Of a DNA stretch of 64,000 nucleotides, positions 56,638-64,000 are shown piece after piece. This DNA comes from Pseudomonas syringae (GTDB taxonomy: Bacteria; Pseudomonadota; Gammaproteobacteria; Pseudomonadales; Pseudomonadaceae): assembly GCF_001698815.1 (NCBI RefSeq), contig NZ_LGSI01000038.1, positions 36,100-100,099 of the forward strand. The letters are read 5' to 3'. The translations under genes and the position numbers were made by a program. Numbering within the stretch: position 1 is the stretch's first letter; each line of letters starts with the position of its first letter. The notes beneath the pieces are model-generated. The model saw only the letters and a list, made by a program, of their open reading frames with translations. It was not told where the DNA came from and made no database searches.

Positions 56638-57528
56638 ATGACTATAAAAGTAGGTGTGATTGGGTTGGGCAACATGGGTGGCGGCATGGCTGCGACCCTG
56701 GCGAGCAAAGGCTTTGACGTCAGCGGCTTCGATTTGTCGTCGGCAGCGCTGATCGCGGCCGAGAGCAAGGGCGTCAAGCCGGTCACCAACAGAACAGCAT
56801 TGATCAAACAGGTCGACGTGCTGATTCTGTCGCTGCCCAAGGCCGAACACGTCGAAGCGGTATGCCTTGGCGCTGACGGCATCCTCGCACAAGGCAACCG
56901 TGGCCTGATCGTCGTCGACACCACGACTTCCACACCTGAGGCCAGCCGCAAGGTCGCCGCTGCCCTGGCTGAAAAAGGCATCGGCTTTATCGACGCCCCG
57001 GTTTCCGGCGGCCCTAAAGGCGCAGCCACCGGCACCATGTCGATGGTGATCGGCGCTGAAGACGATGACCTGGCCAAAGTGTTGCCAGTCCTCGAAGGCA
57101 TGAGTGGCACCCGCGTACACGTCGGCAAATGCGGCGCAGGCAACGTGGCGAAAATCGCTAACAACATGCTCGCTGCCTGCCACCTGATCAGCACTGCCGA
57201 AGCGGTGAGCATGGCGGTCAAGGCTGGCGTCGATCCGGAAAAACTCATGCTCGGCCTCAACGCCGGCTCCGGCCGCAGCGGCGCGACCCAAGTGATGTTT
57301 CCGACCTGGGTGCTGAACAAAACCTACAACTCTGGCTTCACCATGGGCCTGATGCGCAAAGACGTCGGCCTGGCGACCGATCTGGCTGCGAGCCTGGATC
57401 TTGACTTGCCGCTGGCGCGCATCGTCGCGCAACTGTGGGCCGCCAGCAGCGAAACGCTGCCTGATGGCGAAGACTTCAACTGCATCGTGCAACGCACCGA
57501 TGCCCAGCTGTTCGGCAAAGGGGAATAA
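56638..57528 (+). CDS. 3-hydroxyisobutyrate dehydrogenase-like NAD(P) oxidoreductase
   Basis: Beta-hydroxyacid dehydrogenase of 296 residues. The N-terminal nucleotide motif is VGVIGLGNMGGGMA, the substrate motif FIDAPVSGGPKGAATGTM is near residue 120, and the catalytic Lys is in GNVAKIANNM near residue 170. The family includes 3-hydroxyisobutyrate, tartronate-semialdehyde and L-threonate dehydrogenases (LtnD). The start at 56638 matches the family; 53 in-frame residues upstream are not coding. It leads a three-gene series (gaps of three and five bases) with an aldehyde dehydrogenase and an M20 hydrolase, which suggests catabolism of an N-acylated hydroxyacid-type compound. Confidence 0.88.
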   Translation: MTIKVGVIGLGNMGGGMAATLASKGFDVSGFDLSSAALIAAESKGVKPVTNRTALIKQVDVLILSLPKAEHVEAVCLGADGILAQGNRGLIVVDTTTSTPEASRKVAAALAEKGIGFIDAPVSGGPKGAATGTMSMVIGAEDDDLAKVLPVLEGMSGTRVHVGKCGAGNVAKIANNMLAACHLISTAEAVSMAVKAGVDPEKLMLGLNAGSGRSGATQVMFPTWVLNKTYNSGFTMGLMRKDVGLATDLAASLDLDLPLARIVAQLWAASSETLPDGEDFNCIVQRTDAQLFGKGE

Positions 57529-57531
57529 CCC

Positions 57532-59049
57532 ATGAGCACGCAAAAAATTCTCGAACTGATGCGCCCGTATTGGGGCGACCGCAGCACCGTCGGCAGCTAT
57601 GTCGGCGGCGAATTCGTCGCAGGCCATGGCGCACCGGTTGAAGTGCGCAACGCCCACGATGACAGCCTGATGCTGAGCTACGCCGACGCTGATGACTCAT
57701 TGGTCGAAGTGACCGACAAGGCGGCGAAAACCGCTCAAATCCAGTGGGCCGGATTGACCGCTCAGGCGCGTGGCCGCTTGATGTATCAGGTCGGCGCGCT
57801 GATTCGCCAGGAAGCCGCCAACCTGGCGCAGATAGAATCCCTGACCGCCAATAAGCCGATCCGCGACGCGACGGTCGAGGTGGCGAAAGTCGCCGAGATG
57901 TTCGAATACTACGCAGGCTGGGCCGACAAGCTGCACGGCGAAGTGATTCCGGTGCCGACCTCGCACCTCAATTACGTGACTTACGAACCATTGGGCACAG
58001 TCCTGCAGATCACCCCATGGAACGCGCCGATTTTCACCTGCGGCTGGCAGATCGCTCCGGCCATCGCTGCCGGTAACGCGGTGATTCTTAAGCCGTCCGA
58101 GCTGACCGCACTGTCTTCCCTGGCCGTCGCTGTTTTGATCGAACGTGCTGGCGTGCCCAAAGGGCTGGTCAACGTGATTGCCGGATTCGGCCACACCATC
58201 GGCCAGTCGCTGATCGCCAAGGCCGATATCCGCAAAGTGGTATTCGTCGGTTCGCCAGCCACTGGCCGCCACATCGCCATCGCCGCTGCGCAACGCTGCA
58301 TTCCGTGCGTCATGGAGCTGGGTGGCAAGTCCGCCAATATCGTCTTCGAAGACGCCGATCTGGAAGTCGCCCTGCGCGGCGCTCAGGCAGCGATTTTCTC
58401 CGGTGCCGGGCAAAGCTGCGTTTCCGGTTCGCGACTGCTGGTTCAGGAATCGATTTTCGAGCGCTTCACCACCGCCCTTGCGGCTGCGGGTAAGCAATTC
58501 AAGGTCGGCGATCCGAGCAATCCAGACACCCAGATCGGCCCGATCAACAACGCCAAACAGTACGCCCACGTCAAAACCATGGTCGAAGGCGCGCTGAAAG
58601 ACGGCGCCAAACTGGTCGGCGTCGATGCCGATCCGTTGCCAAAGGGTCCGGGTTACTACGTAAACCCAACGGTTCTTGCCGGGAATAACGCGCTGTATTG
58701 CGCCCAGGAAGAAATCTTCGGTCCAGTGGTCGTGGCCATTCCGTTCAAGGATGAAGCCGACGCGATCCGCATCGCCAACGACAGCCGCTTTGGCCTTGCA
58801 GGAGGCGTATGGACCCGTGATGTCGGGCGCGCCCACCGCGTCGCCAAGCAAGTGCGGGCCGGGACCTTCTGGGTCAACGGCTACAAGACTATCCACGTCA
58901 GTTCGCCATTCGGCGGCTATGGGGAGAGCGGTTATGGCCGTTCGTCTGGCCTTGATGCATTGCGCGAGTACAGCGAAGTCAAAAGCGTCTGGGTCGAAAC
59001 CGCAGCGGTGCCTGCGGTCAGTTTTGGCTACGGCGCGAGCCTGGAGTAA
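57532..59049 (+). CDS. Aldehyde dehydrogenase
   Basis: NAD(P)-dependent ALDH of 505 residues. The catalytic Cys296 is in FSGAGQSCVSGSRLL and the general base Glu262 in VMELGGKSANIVF. Cofactor-binding NAPIFTCGWQIAPAIAAGNAVILKPSE and the end GYKTIHVSSPFGGYGESGYGR are typical. It oxidises an aldehyde to the acid. Its place between a hydroxyacid dehydrogenase and an amidohydrolase suggests the aldehyde is made by one of these. It starts three bases after the preceding stop. The actual substrate cannot be told from sequence. Confidence 0.92.
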   Translation: MSTQKILELMRPYWGDRSTVGSYVGGEFVAGHGAPVEVRNAHDDSLMLSYADADDSLVEVTDKAAKTAQIQWAGLTAQARGRLMYQVGALIRQEAANLAQIESLTANKPIRDATVEVAKVAEMFEYYAGWADKLHGEVIPVPTSHLNYVTYEPLGTVLQITPWNAPIFTCGWQIAPAIAAGNAVILKPSELTALSSLAVAVLIERAGVPKGLVNVIAGFGHTIGQSLIAKADIRKVVFVGSPATGRHIAIAAAQRCIPCVMELGGKSANIVFEDADLEVALRGAQAAIFSGAGQSCVSGSRLLVQESIFERFTTALAAAGKQFKVGDPSNPDTQIGPINNAKQYAHVKTMVEGALKDGAKLVGVDADPLPKGPGYYVNPTVLAGNNALYCAQEEIFGPVVVAIPFKDEADAIRIANDSRFGLAGGVWTRDVGRAHRVAKQVRAGTFWVNGYKTIHVSSPFGGYGESGYGRSSGLDALREYSEVKSVWVETAAVPAVSFGYGASLE

Positions 59050-59054
59050 ATCTG

Positions 59055-60212
59055 ATGACTGTTTCCAAGAATCTGATCGAGGATGCCATCGCCTGGCGTC
59101 GCGATTTTCACTCGGCACCTGAGCTGGGTTTTGAAGAGCTGCGCACCTCTGAACGGGTTGCGCAGTTGCTGGAAAGCTTCGGCATCGAGGTCCATCGCGG
59201 CCTCGGCGGCACTGGTGTGGTCGGTACGCTGCGCACCGGCGATGGCCCGACCATCGGCATTCGTGCCGACATGGACGCGCTGCCGATTCAAGAGTTGGCG
59301 AAACATTCCCACAGTTCGAATCACAAGGGCTGCATGCACGCGTGCGGTCACGACGGGCATACCGCCATTTTGCTCGCCACCGCTCGCCATCTGAGCGAGA
59401 CGCGCAATTTCAGCGGCACCGTGCATTTCGTGTTTCAGCCTGCCGAGGAGAATCTCGGCGGTGCCGGCAAGATGATCGAAGACGGTTTATTCAAGCGCTT
59501 CCCGATGCAGGCGATTTACGGCCTGCATAACTGGCCGGGCGTGCCAGCCGGGCACGTAGTGATCAATCCGGGACCGATGATGGCGTCGCTGGATACGTTC
59601 GAAATCGTCCTGACCGGCAAAGGCAGCCACGCCGCCATGCCGGACAAAGGTGCCGATCCGATTGTTGCCGCAGCGGAACTGGTGCTGGGCTTGCAGACCA
59701 TTACTTCGCGGCGCCTCTCGCCGCTGGACTCAGCAGTGATCAGCATCACCCAGTTCAATGCCGGTGAAGCGATCAATGTGATTCCGGAAACCGCTGTGTT
59801 GCGCGGCACGGTGCGCTGCCTGCAATCGCCGGTTCGCGACAAGGTCGAAAAGCTGATCGGCGAATTCGTCGAGCAACTGCCGACGGCGTTCGGTGTCAGC
59901 GGCAAGCTGGCTTACACAGTCGGTTACCCGGTCACGGAAAATAATGTCGATGCGGCCGCGACGATTCGTCGTGCGGCGATTGCGGCGGTGGGCGAAGACA
60001 AGGTTCAGTGGGGCTGCAATCCGTCCATGGCGTCCGAGGATTTCGCGTTCATGCTCAATGAATGTCCGGGTGCTTATGTCTGGCTCGGCGTGGATGGCGA
60101 AAAACCTTCGGCGGCGCTGCACAACCCGTACTACGACTTCAACGACCAGGCCATCGAGCCGGGTGTTGCCGTGTGGACGAGTCTGGTGGAGCAGGAATTG
60201 CCGCGGGATTAA
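59055..60212 (+). CDS. M20D amidohydrolase (hippurate hydrolase-like)
   Basis: Metal-dependent amidohydrolase of 385 residues. Metal-site motifs are IGIRADMDALPIQE, HACGHDGHTAILLATARHL, FVFQPAEENLGGAGKM and the late LHNPYYDFND. The lid-domain motif is GKGSHAAMPDKGADPIVAAAELVLGLQTI, and MASEDFAFML closes the site. The M20D group cleaves N-acyl amino acids such as hippurate or indole-acetyl conjugates. Third gene of the LysR-linked operon, five bases after the aldehyde dehydrogenase. A typical substrate would be an N-acylated amino compound; which one is unknown. Confidence 0.9.
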   Translation: MTVSKNLIEDAIAWRRDFHSAPELGFEELRTSERVAQLLESFGIEVHRGLGGTGVVGTLRTGDGPTIGIRADMDALPIQELAKHSHSSNHKGCMHACGHDGHTAILLATARHLSETRNFSGTVHFVFQPAEENLGGAGKMIEDGLFKRFPMQAIYGLHNWPGVPAGHVVINPGPMMASLDTFEIVLTGKGSHAAMPDKGADPIVAAAELVLGLQTITSRRLSPLDSAVISITQFNAGEAINVIPETAVLRGTVRCLQSPVRDKVEKLIGEFVEQLPTAFGVSGKLAYTVGYPVTENNVDAAATIRRAAIAAVGEDKVQWGCNPSMASEDFAFMLNECPGAYVWLGVDGEKPSAALHNPYYDFNDQAIEPGVAVWTSLVEQELPRD

Positions 60213-60260
60213 CAAATCCGCTCCCACAGGAATGAGCCAATTTCAACGTCGCATTATCAG

Positions 60261-60287
60261 CATTTCACCGCCAACCCGCCGCGTGAT
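60261..60287 (-). pseudogene. Fossil 3' end of an L-serine dehydratase gene
   Basis: These 27 bases match 60424-60450, inside the sdaA 3' end, at 25 positions. On the minus strand they read SRGGLAVKC and then stop, against [12 protein letters not shown] in the intact gene. Only the tail is present, 137 bases beyond the real stop and on the other side of a REP pair. It is a remnant duplication or a trace of a rearranged paralogue. Confidence 0.6.
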
Positions 60288-60317
60288 AAATCCGGTCCCA
60301 CGGATCGCGGTGTATCT

Positions 60318-60406
60318 GTTGGAGCGAGGCTTGCCCGCGAAGGCTTCAGGTCAGGCGATAAAGGTGTCGCCGGATTGATCCCTTCGCGGGCAAGCCTCGC
60401 TCCAAC
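60318..60406. repeat. REP pair, family A
   Basis: Inverted GTTGGAGCGAGGCTTGCCCG-type palindromes with a 41-base spacer, between the convergent amidohydrolase and L-serine dehydratase genes. The sdaA stop lies four bases beyond it. Confidence 0.92.
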
Positions 60407-60410
60407 GGGT

Positions 60411-61787
60411 TCAGCACTCCACCCATTTCACCGCCAGCCCGCCGCGAGATGTTTCCTTGTATTTGTCGAGCATGTCGGCGCCGGTGTCGCGCATGGTGCG
60501 GATGGCTTGATCGAGGGAGATGAAGTGTTCGCCGTCGCCGCGCATGGCCATTTGCGCGGCATTGATGGCTTTTACCGCCGCGATGGCATTGCGCTCGATG
60601 CACGGCACTTGCACCAGACCGCCCACCGGATCGCAGGTCAGCCCCAGGTTATGTTCCAGCCCGATTTCGGCTGCGTTTTCCACTTGTTCCGGAGTCGCGC
60701 CGAGAATCTCTGCCAGGCCCGCCGCCGCCATGGCGCACGCCGAACCGACTTCGCCCTGACAACCGACTTCCGCGCCGGAAATCGACGCATTCTTTTTGCA
60801 CAAAATCCCCACCGCTGCTGCGCTCAGGAAGAACCGCACGACGTCGTCTTCGTTGGCATCAGGGTTGAACTTCATGAAGTAATGCAGGACCGCCGGGATA
60901 ATTCCCGCCGCGCCGTTGGTGGGCGCAGTGACCATTCGCCCGCCTGCTGCGTTCTCTTCGTTGACCGCCAGGGCAAACAGGTTGACCCATTCCATGGCGC
61001 TCAAGGTCGAGCTGATCACGTTCGGCTTGCCCAGCTCCTGCAGGCTGCGATGCAGACGGAACGCACGACGCCGCACATTCAGGCCACCAGGCAGAATACC
61101 TTCCTCGCTCAAGCCTTTGTTCACGCAAGCCTGCATGGCGCTCCAGATATGCATGACCTTCGCGCGGATTTCTGTCTCGGTGCGCCAGACTTTTTCGTTT
61201 TCCAGCATCAAACCGGAGATGCTCAACCCGTGTTTTTTGCACAGACGCAACAATTGCGCGCCGCTGGAAAAATCGTAAGGCAGTTCCGTGGTATCACTGT
61301 CCAGGACGCCGCTGGCCGCCTGTTCGGCATCGATGACAAAACCGCCGCCCACCGAATAATAAGTCTGCTCATACAGCTCGCCAGTGGCACCATAGGCGCA
61401 GAGCGTCATGCCGTTGGGGTGATAAGGCAGGCTTTCTTCCAGCAAGCGCATGTCGCGCTGCCAGTCGAACGTGATCTGATGGTCGCCCGCCAGCAGCAAT
61501 ACCTGCGCCTCAAGCACCGCTTGCACACGCGGGGCGACTTGAGCCGGGTCAACCTGATCGGGCCATTCGCCCATCAAGCCGATAACCACGGCCCGGTCGC
61601 TGCCATGACCAATTCCCGTTGCGGACAACGAACCGTACAAACGCACTTCGACTCGCTCGACCTTGTCCAGCAGCTCCATTTCACGCAATTGGGTGCTGAA
61701 GATCGCCGCAGCCCGCATCGGTCCCACGGTATGAGAACTGGAAGGGCCGATGCCGATTTTGAACATGTCGAAGACGCTGATAGCCAT
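60411..61787 (-). CDS. sdaA: L-serine ammonia-lyase (iron-sulfur, SdaA type)
   Basis: Single-chain L-serine dehydratase of 458 residues forming pyruvate and ammonia. The beta part begins [27 protein letters not shown]. The alpha part carries the [4Fe-4S] cysteines in [30 protein letters not shown] and in [19 protein letters not shown]. The start at 61787 is the family start; 27 codons upstream are not coding. It is divergent from a LysR gene 119 bases away that may regulate it. A copy of its last codons lies at 60261-60287. Confidence 0.94.
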   Translation of the reverse strand: MAISVFDMFKIGIGPSSSHTVGPMRAAAIFSTQLREMELLDKVERVEVRLYGSLSATGIGHGSDRAVVIGLMGEWPDQVDPAQVAPRVQAVLEAQVLLLAGDHQITFDWQRDMRLLEESLPYHPNGMTLCAYGATGELYEQTYYSVGGGFVIDAEQAASGVLDSDTTELPYDFSSGAQLLRLCKKHGLSISGLMLENEKVWRTETEIRAKVMHIWSAMQACVNKGLSEEGILPGGLNVRRRAFRLHRSLQELGKPNVISSTLSAMEWVNLFALAVNEENAAGGRMVTAPTNGAAGIIPAVLHYFMKFNPDANEDDVVRFFLSAAAVGILCKKNASISGAEVGCQGEVGSACAMAAAGLAEILGATPEQVENAAEIGLEHNLGLTCDPVGGLVQVPCIERNAIAAVKAINAAQMAMRGDGEHFISLDQAIRTMRDTGADMLDKYKETSRGGLAVKWVEC

Positions 61788-61906
61788 ACAGATTTCTCGA
61801 TTCGTGAGAGGCTTGAAGAACCACTTTTCTATGCTTGGCATTCTTGGCATTGCCCGGCTGATCGACAAACGAAACTTCCTAAGCCACGGTTAAGCAGAAC
61901 TGATCA

Positions 61907-62821
61907 ATGAGCAAAATCCTCAACGCGCAAATGCACGCCTGGCTTCAAGTCTTCGCCTGCGCTGCCCGGCACCTGTCGTTCACTCGTTGCGCGGATGAGC
62001 TGCATGTCACGCCCGGCGCCATCAGCCAGCAGATGCGCCAGTTGGAAGAACGCCTGGGTTTCGCGCTGTTTCATCGGGTCGGGCGCGGGCTGGAACTGAC
62101 CGCCGAAGGTCAGCGCCTGGCGGTGGTGGCCAACGAAGTGCACAGCCGCATCGATGACGAACTGCGCCTGCTACACTCCGGCCGAATCGGCGGAGTGTTC
62201 AAGCTGCGCTGCATTCCGTCGTTCCTCAGCAAGTGGCTGATGCCGCGCCTGCCGCTGCTGGAACAGGCGTTCCCGGACATTCAATTGCGTATCGTCGCCG
62301 AAGACAGCAGCGGCTCGTTGCGCGACGACGACTTCGATCTGGCCATCGACCTCAACGACGGCAGTTATCCGGGCCTGATGACCACGTCATTGCTGGAGGA
62401 GGAGTTGTTTCCGGTCTGCTCCCCAGCCCTGCAGCAAGGCAAGCCGCCGCTGGATACGCCCAGCCAACTGGTGCATTACCCGTTGCTGCACGACATCACG
62501 GCCTGGCGCGGCAGCTATGAATACGCAGAGTGGGAGTTTTACCTGAACGCCATTGGCGCATCCGGCATCGATGTGCGGCGCGGCCACACGTTCAATCGCA
62601 ATCACCTGACCATCGAGGCAGCGATCATGGGCATGGGCGTGGCCATCGCGCGCAAGGCGCTGATCACCAACGAGTTGGAAGAAGGCTCATTGATCGTGCC
62701 GTTCGGCCATCCTATTGCAGCGCGAAAAAAATATGTTCTGGTTTACCGCGAAGGCGCGCTCAACACTCCGGCGCGCCGCGCGGTGCACGACTGGTTGGTG
62801 GAACAGGCGCTGATGCGTTGA
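61907..62821 (+). CDS. LysR-family regulator (GcvA-like)
   Basis: Regulator of 304 residues. The winged helix is WLQVFACAARHLSFTRCADELHVTPGAISQQMRQLEERLG, and the effector domain has FKLRCIPSFLSKWLMPRLPLLEQAFPDIQLRI. The N-terminal helix type is that of GcvA/AmpR/DsdC regulators. It is divergent from sdaA, which suggests control of serine breakdown by serine or glycine. The ATG at 61907 is the family start. A REP element follows, then the convergent DUF3100 gene. Confidence 0.9.
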   Translation: MSKILNAQMHAWLQVFACAARHLSFTRCADELHVTPGAISQQMRQLEERLGFALFHRVGRGLELTAEGQRLAVVANEVHSRIDDELRLLHSGRIGGVFKLRCIPSFLSKWLMPRLPLLEQAFPDIQLRIVAEDSSGSLRDDDFDLAIDLNDGSYPGLMTTSLLEEELFPVCSPALQQGKPPLDTPSQLVHYPLLHDITAWRGSYEYAEWEFYLNAIGASGIDVRRGHTFNRNHLTIEAAIMGMGVAIARKALITNELEEGSLIVPFGHPIAARKKYVLVYREGALNTPARRAVHDWLVEQALMR

Positions 62822-62832
62822 TGCCAACTACT

Positions 62833-62893
62833 GTTGGAACGAGGCTTGCCCGCGAAGCCGTAGGTCCGGTTCGCGGGCAAGCCACGCTCCAAC
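62833..62893. repeat. REP pair, family A
   Basis: Inverted GTTGGAACGAGGCTTGCCCG-type palindromes separated by about 13 bases, between the convergent LysR and DUF3100 genes. Confidence 0.9.
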
Positions 62894-62903
62894 AGTCCGT
62901 GGT

Positions 62904-63992
62904 CTAGTGGAAGAACTCGGCAATCATCACAGCACCGATAAACGTGCCGAAGTTCGCCAGGAACGACACCAGCACGATGCGCCAGCCCAGCAGGCGGAAG
63001 GCCGGCAAATCCTTGGCAATCGACAGGCCCGCGAAGGCCAGCATCGGGGTGATCACCGCCAGCATGTTCACCGCGCCAACCATCTGTGAAATCTGCGCCG
63101 CCCAAGGGCACAGCGGCGAAGTCATGAACATCGCGACCACCGAGACAGTGCACACCGCCGGGATCTTGCGCCGCAAGGCAACACACAGCATCTCGCCGAT
63201 GAATACGGCCAGGATCATGATCGCCACGCCACCGAAGGCTGCCGATGAAAGCGTCTTATAGCCCACATAGTTGGCAATCAAGGCCAAAGCGCCCGCTGCC
63301 AGCCACGCGCTGATCTTGCCAGGCCAGCCGAGTTCGCGAACTTCCAGCTGCACGTCGTCGTGCTTCGGCCCGGAGGTCAAAACCGAAGCTTTGGTGGTGC
63401 GGCCGATGATCGGCTCAAGGACGCGATAGCCCCAGACTGCCAGCGGCAACGAGATGAACAGCGTGAAGTACGTGCCGATGGTGGTCGTGATCAAGTTGGA
63501 CGCGGCAGCGAGCGCCATGACTTCCTTGGCCACTTCCGGCGTCTGCTGGGCCGCGATGGCGCCAGCGGCGGCGGCCATCATGCTGCCCGAACCGATGCCG
63601 GAACCCATTGCCAGCGAGTTGGGATGGAAGATCCCAAGGCTGGCAATAAAGCCGGCGACGATGGCAATGAACAGCGCGCCGAACAAAGTGCCGGTCAGGT
63701 ATTCGGCCAATACGCCGCGTCCTTCGGGAGAGTCCATGCCGTAGCGCTCGCCGATGATCGCCAGGCTAGGCTCGCGACCCACCGAGAAGGTCGCGCCAAT
63801 CGCTTCGCGCTTGATCCCCAGCATCAAGGCGACCGGCAGACCAAGGATAACCGTGCCGACAAAGTGGCCGAACTCTTGAAACACCAACGCCCAGCCAGAA
63901 GCAAACACCACTGGCAAGGAGCCGCCCACCACCATGCCCAGCTTGGCGATGAACACCAGCAGCGCAGGTTGCAGAATCGAAGCGGAACGCAT
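62904..63992 (-). CDS. DUF3100 membrane protein, 5' end probably outside the window
   Basis: Inner-membrane protein with about nine hydrophobic segments over the 362 visible residues. Conserved features include FHPNSLAMGSGIGSGSMMAAAAGAIAAQQTPE, ASNLITTTIGTYFTLFISLPLAVWGYRVL and VGAVNMLAVITPMLAFAGLSIAKDLPAFR. This matches DUF3100, a presumed transporter family. The first visible ATG (63992) may be internal: the frame stays open to the window edge (Asp-Gln precede Met), and the sequence begins within a hydrophobic region, so the gene is probably truncated here. Substrate unknown; neighbours suggest amino acid or related traffic. Confidence 0.78.
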   Translation of the reverse strand: MRSASILQPALLVFIAKLGMVVGGSLPVVFASGWALVFQEFGHFVGTVILGLPVALMLGIKREAIGATFSVGREPSLAIIGERYGMDSPEGRGVLAEYLTGTLFGALFIAIVAGFIASLGIFHPNSLAMGSGIGSGSMMAAAAGAIAAQQTPEVAKEVMALAAASNLITTTIGTYFTLFISLPLAVWGYRVLEPIIGRTTKASVLTSGPKHDDVQLEVRELGWPGKISAWLAAGALALIANYVGYKTLSSAAFGGVAIMILAVFIGEMLCVALRRKIPAVCTVSVVAMFMTSPLCPWAAQISQMVGAVNMLAVITPMLAFAGLSIAKDLPAFRLLGWRIVLVSFLANFGTFIGAVMIAEFFH

Positions 63993-64000
63993 TTGATCGC

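Noticed and set aside
60375-61910. Open frame of 511 codons on the plus strand opposite sdaA
   Set aside because: Complement of the well-supported serine dehydratase, beginning in a REP element.

Overview
The window is chromosomal DNA of a Pseudomonas of the fluorescens/putida type. The basis is about 60% GC, the codon use, and two families of REP palindromes typical of P. fluorescens-group genomes. From memory, gene order also matches other Pseudomonas: mqo to ychF follows the P. aeruginosa PA4640-PA4673 stretch, and most of the window follows the corresponding P. putida KT2440 stretch in reverse. No rRNA, prophage, insertion sequence or CRISPR array is visible. One tRNA gene (Gln, UUG) is present.

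Layout. 1-7,100: OmpA-like lipoprotein, glyoxalase-II-like hydrolase, galactose dehydrogenase, HD-GYP protein and a MalT-type LuxR regulator. 7,300-12,700: DUF1329/DUF1302 outer-membrane pair and a fatty acyl-CoA ligase, probably a lipid or fatty-acid uptake set. 13,000-24,500: LysE exporter, hydroxypyruvate reductase, RsmC, a Mn2+ riboswitch with its GDT1-type exporter, M48 lipoprotein protease, chemoreceptor, SRAP protein, acyltransferase, YajG and small unknown proteins. 25,200-32,500: mqo, hpt, upp-uraA, hemH and an epimerase. 32,690-42,550: a light-response cluster. 42,570-55,500: PagL, then the housekeeping series murI-moeB-prmC-prfA-hemA (minus strand) and a TPR lipoprotein-lolB-ispE-tRNA-prs-rplY-pth-ychF (plus strand). 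55,600-64,000: accessory catabolism with two LysR regulators, a hydroxyacid dehydrogenase, an aldehyde dehydrogenase, an M20 amidohydrolase, L-serine dehydratase and a DUF3100 membrane protein cut by the window edge.

The most interesting part is the light cluster. It encodes renalase, a small Trp-rich protein (TIGR02450), a RudS-type tRNA 4-thiouridine eraser, a LitR/PplR1-type MerR regulator without a visible B12 site, CPD photolyase, and a tightly overlapping run of genes (NTF2-like, SDR, FAD oxidoreductase, DUF1365, CFA-synthase-like methyltransferase, DUF2878) that resembles furan-fatty-acid genes. Both transcription starts carry TRTACA-N12-TGTACA direct repeats, the operator reported for P. 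putida PplR1. One copy is embedded in a good sigma70 promoter. The proposed reading is one light-induced programme that removes a near-UV chromophore from tRNA, repairs DNA, clears damaged NAD(P)H and makes singlet-oxygen-scavenging lipids. The individual families are known; their joint control here is inference from operators and gene overlaps.

REP elements sit mostly at the 3' ends of genes, often between convergent genes. A second regulatory highlight is the yybP-ykoY riboswitch, whose two mutually exclusive helices next to the ribosome binding site can be read directly from the sequence.
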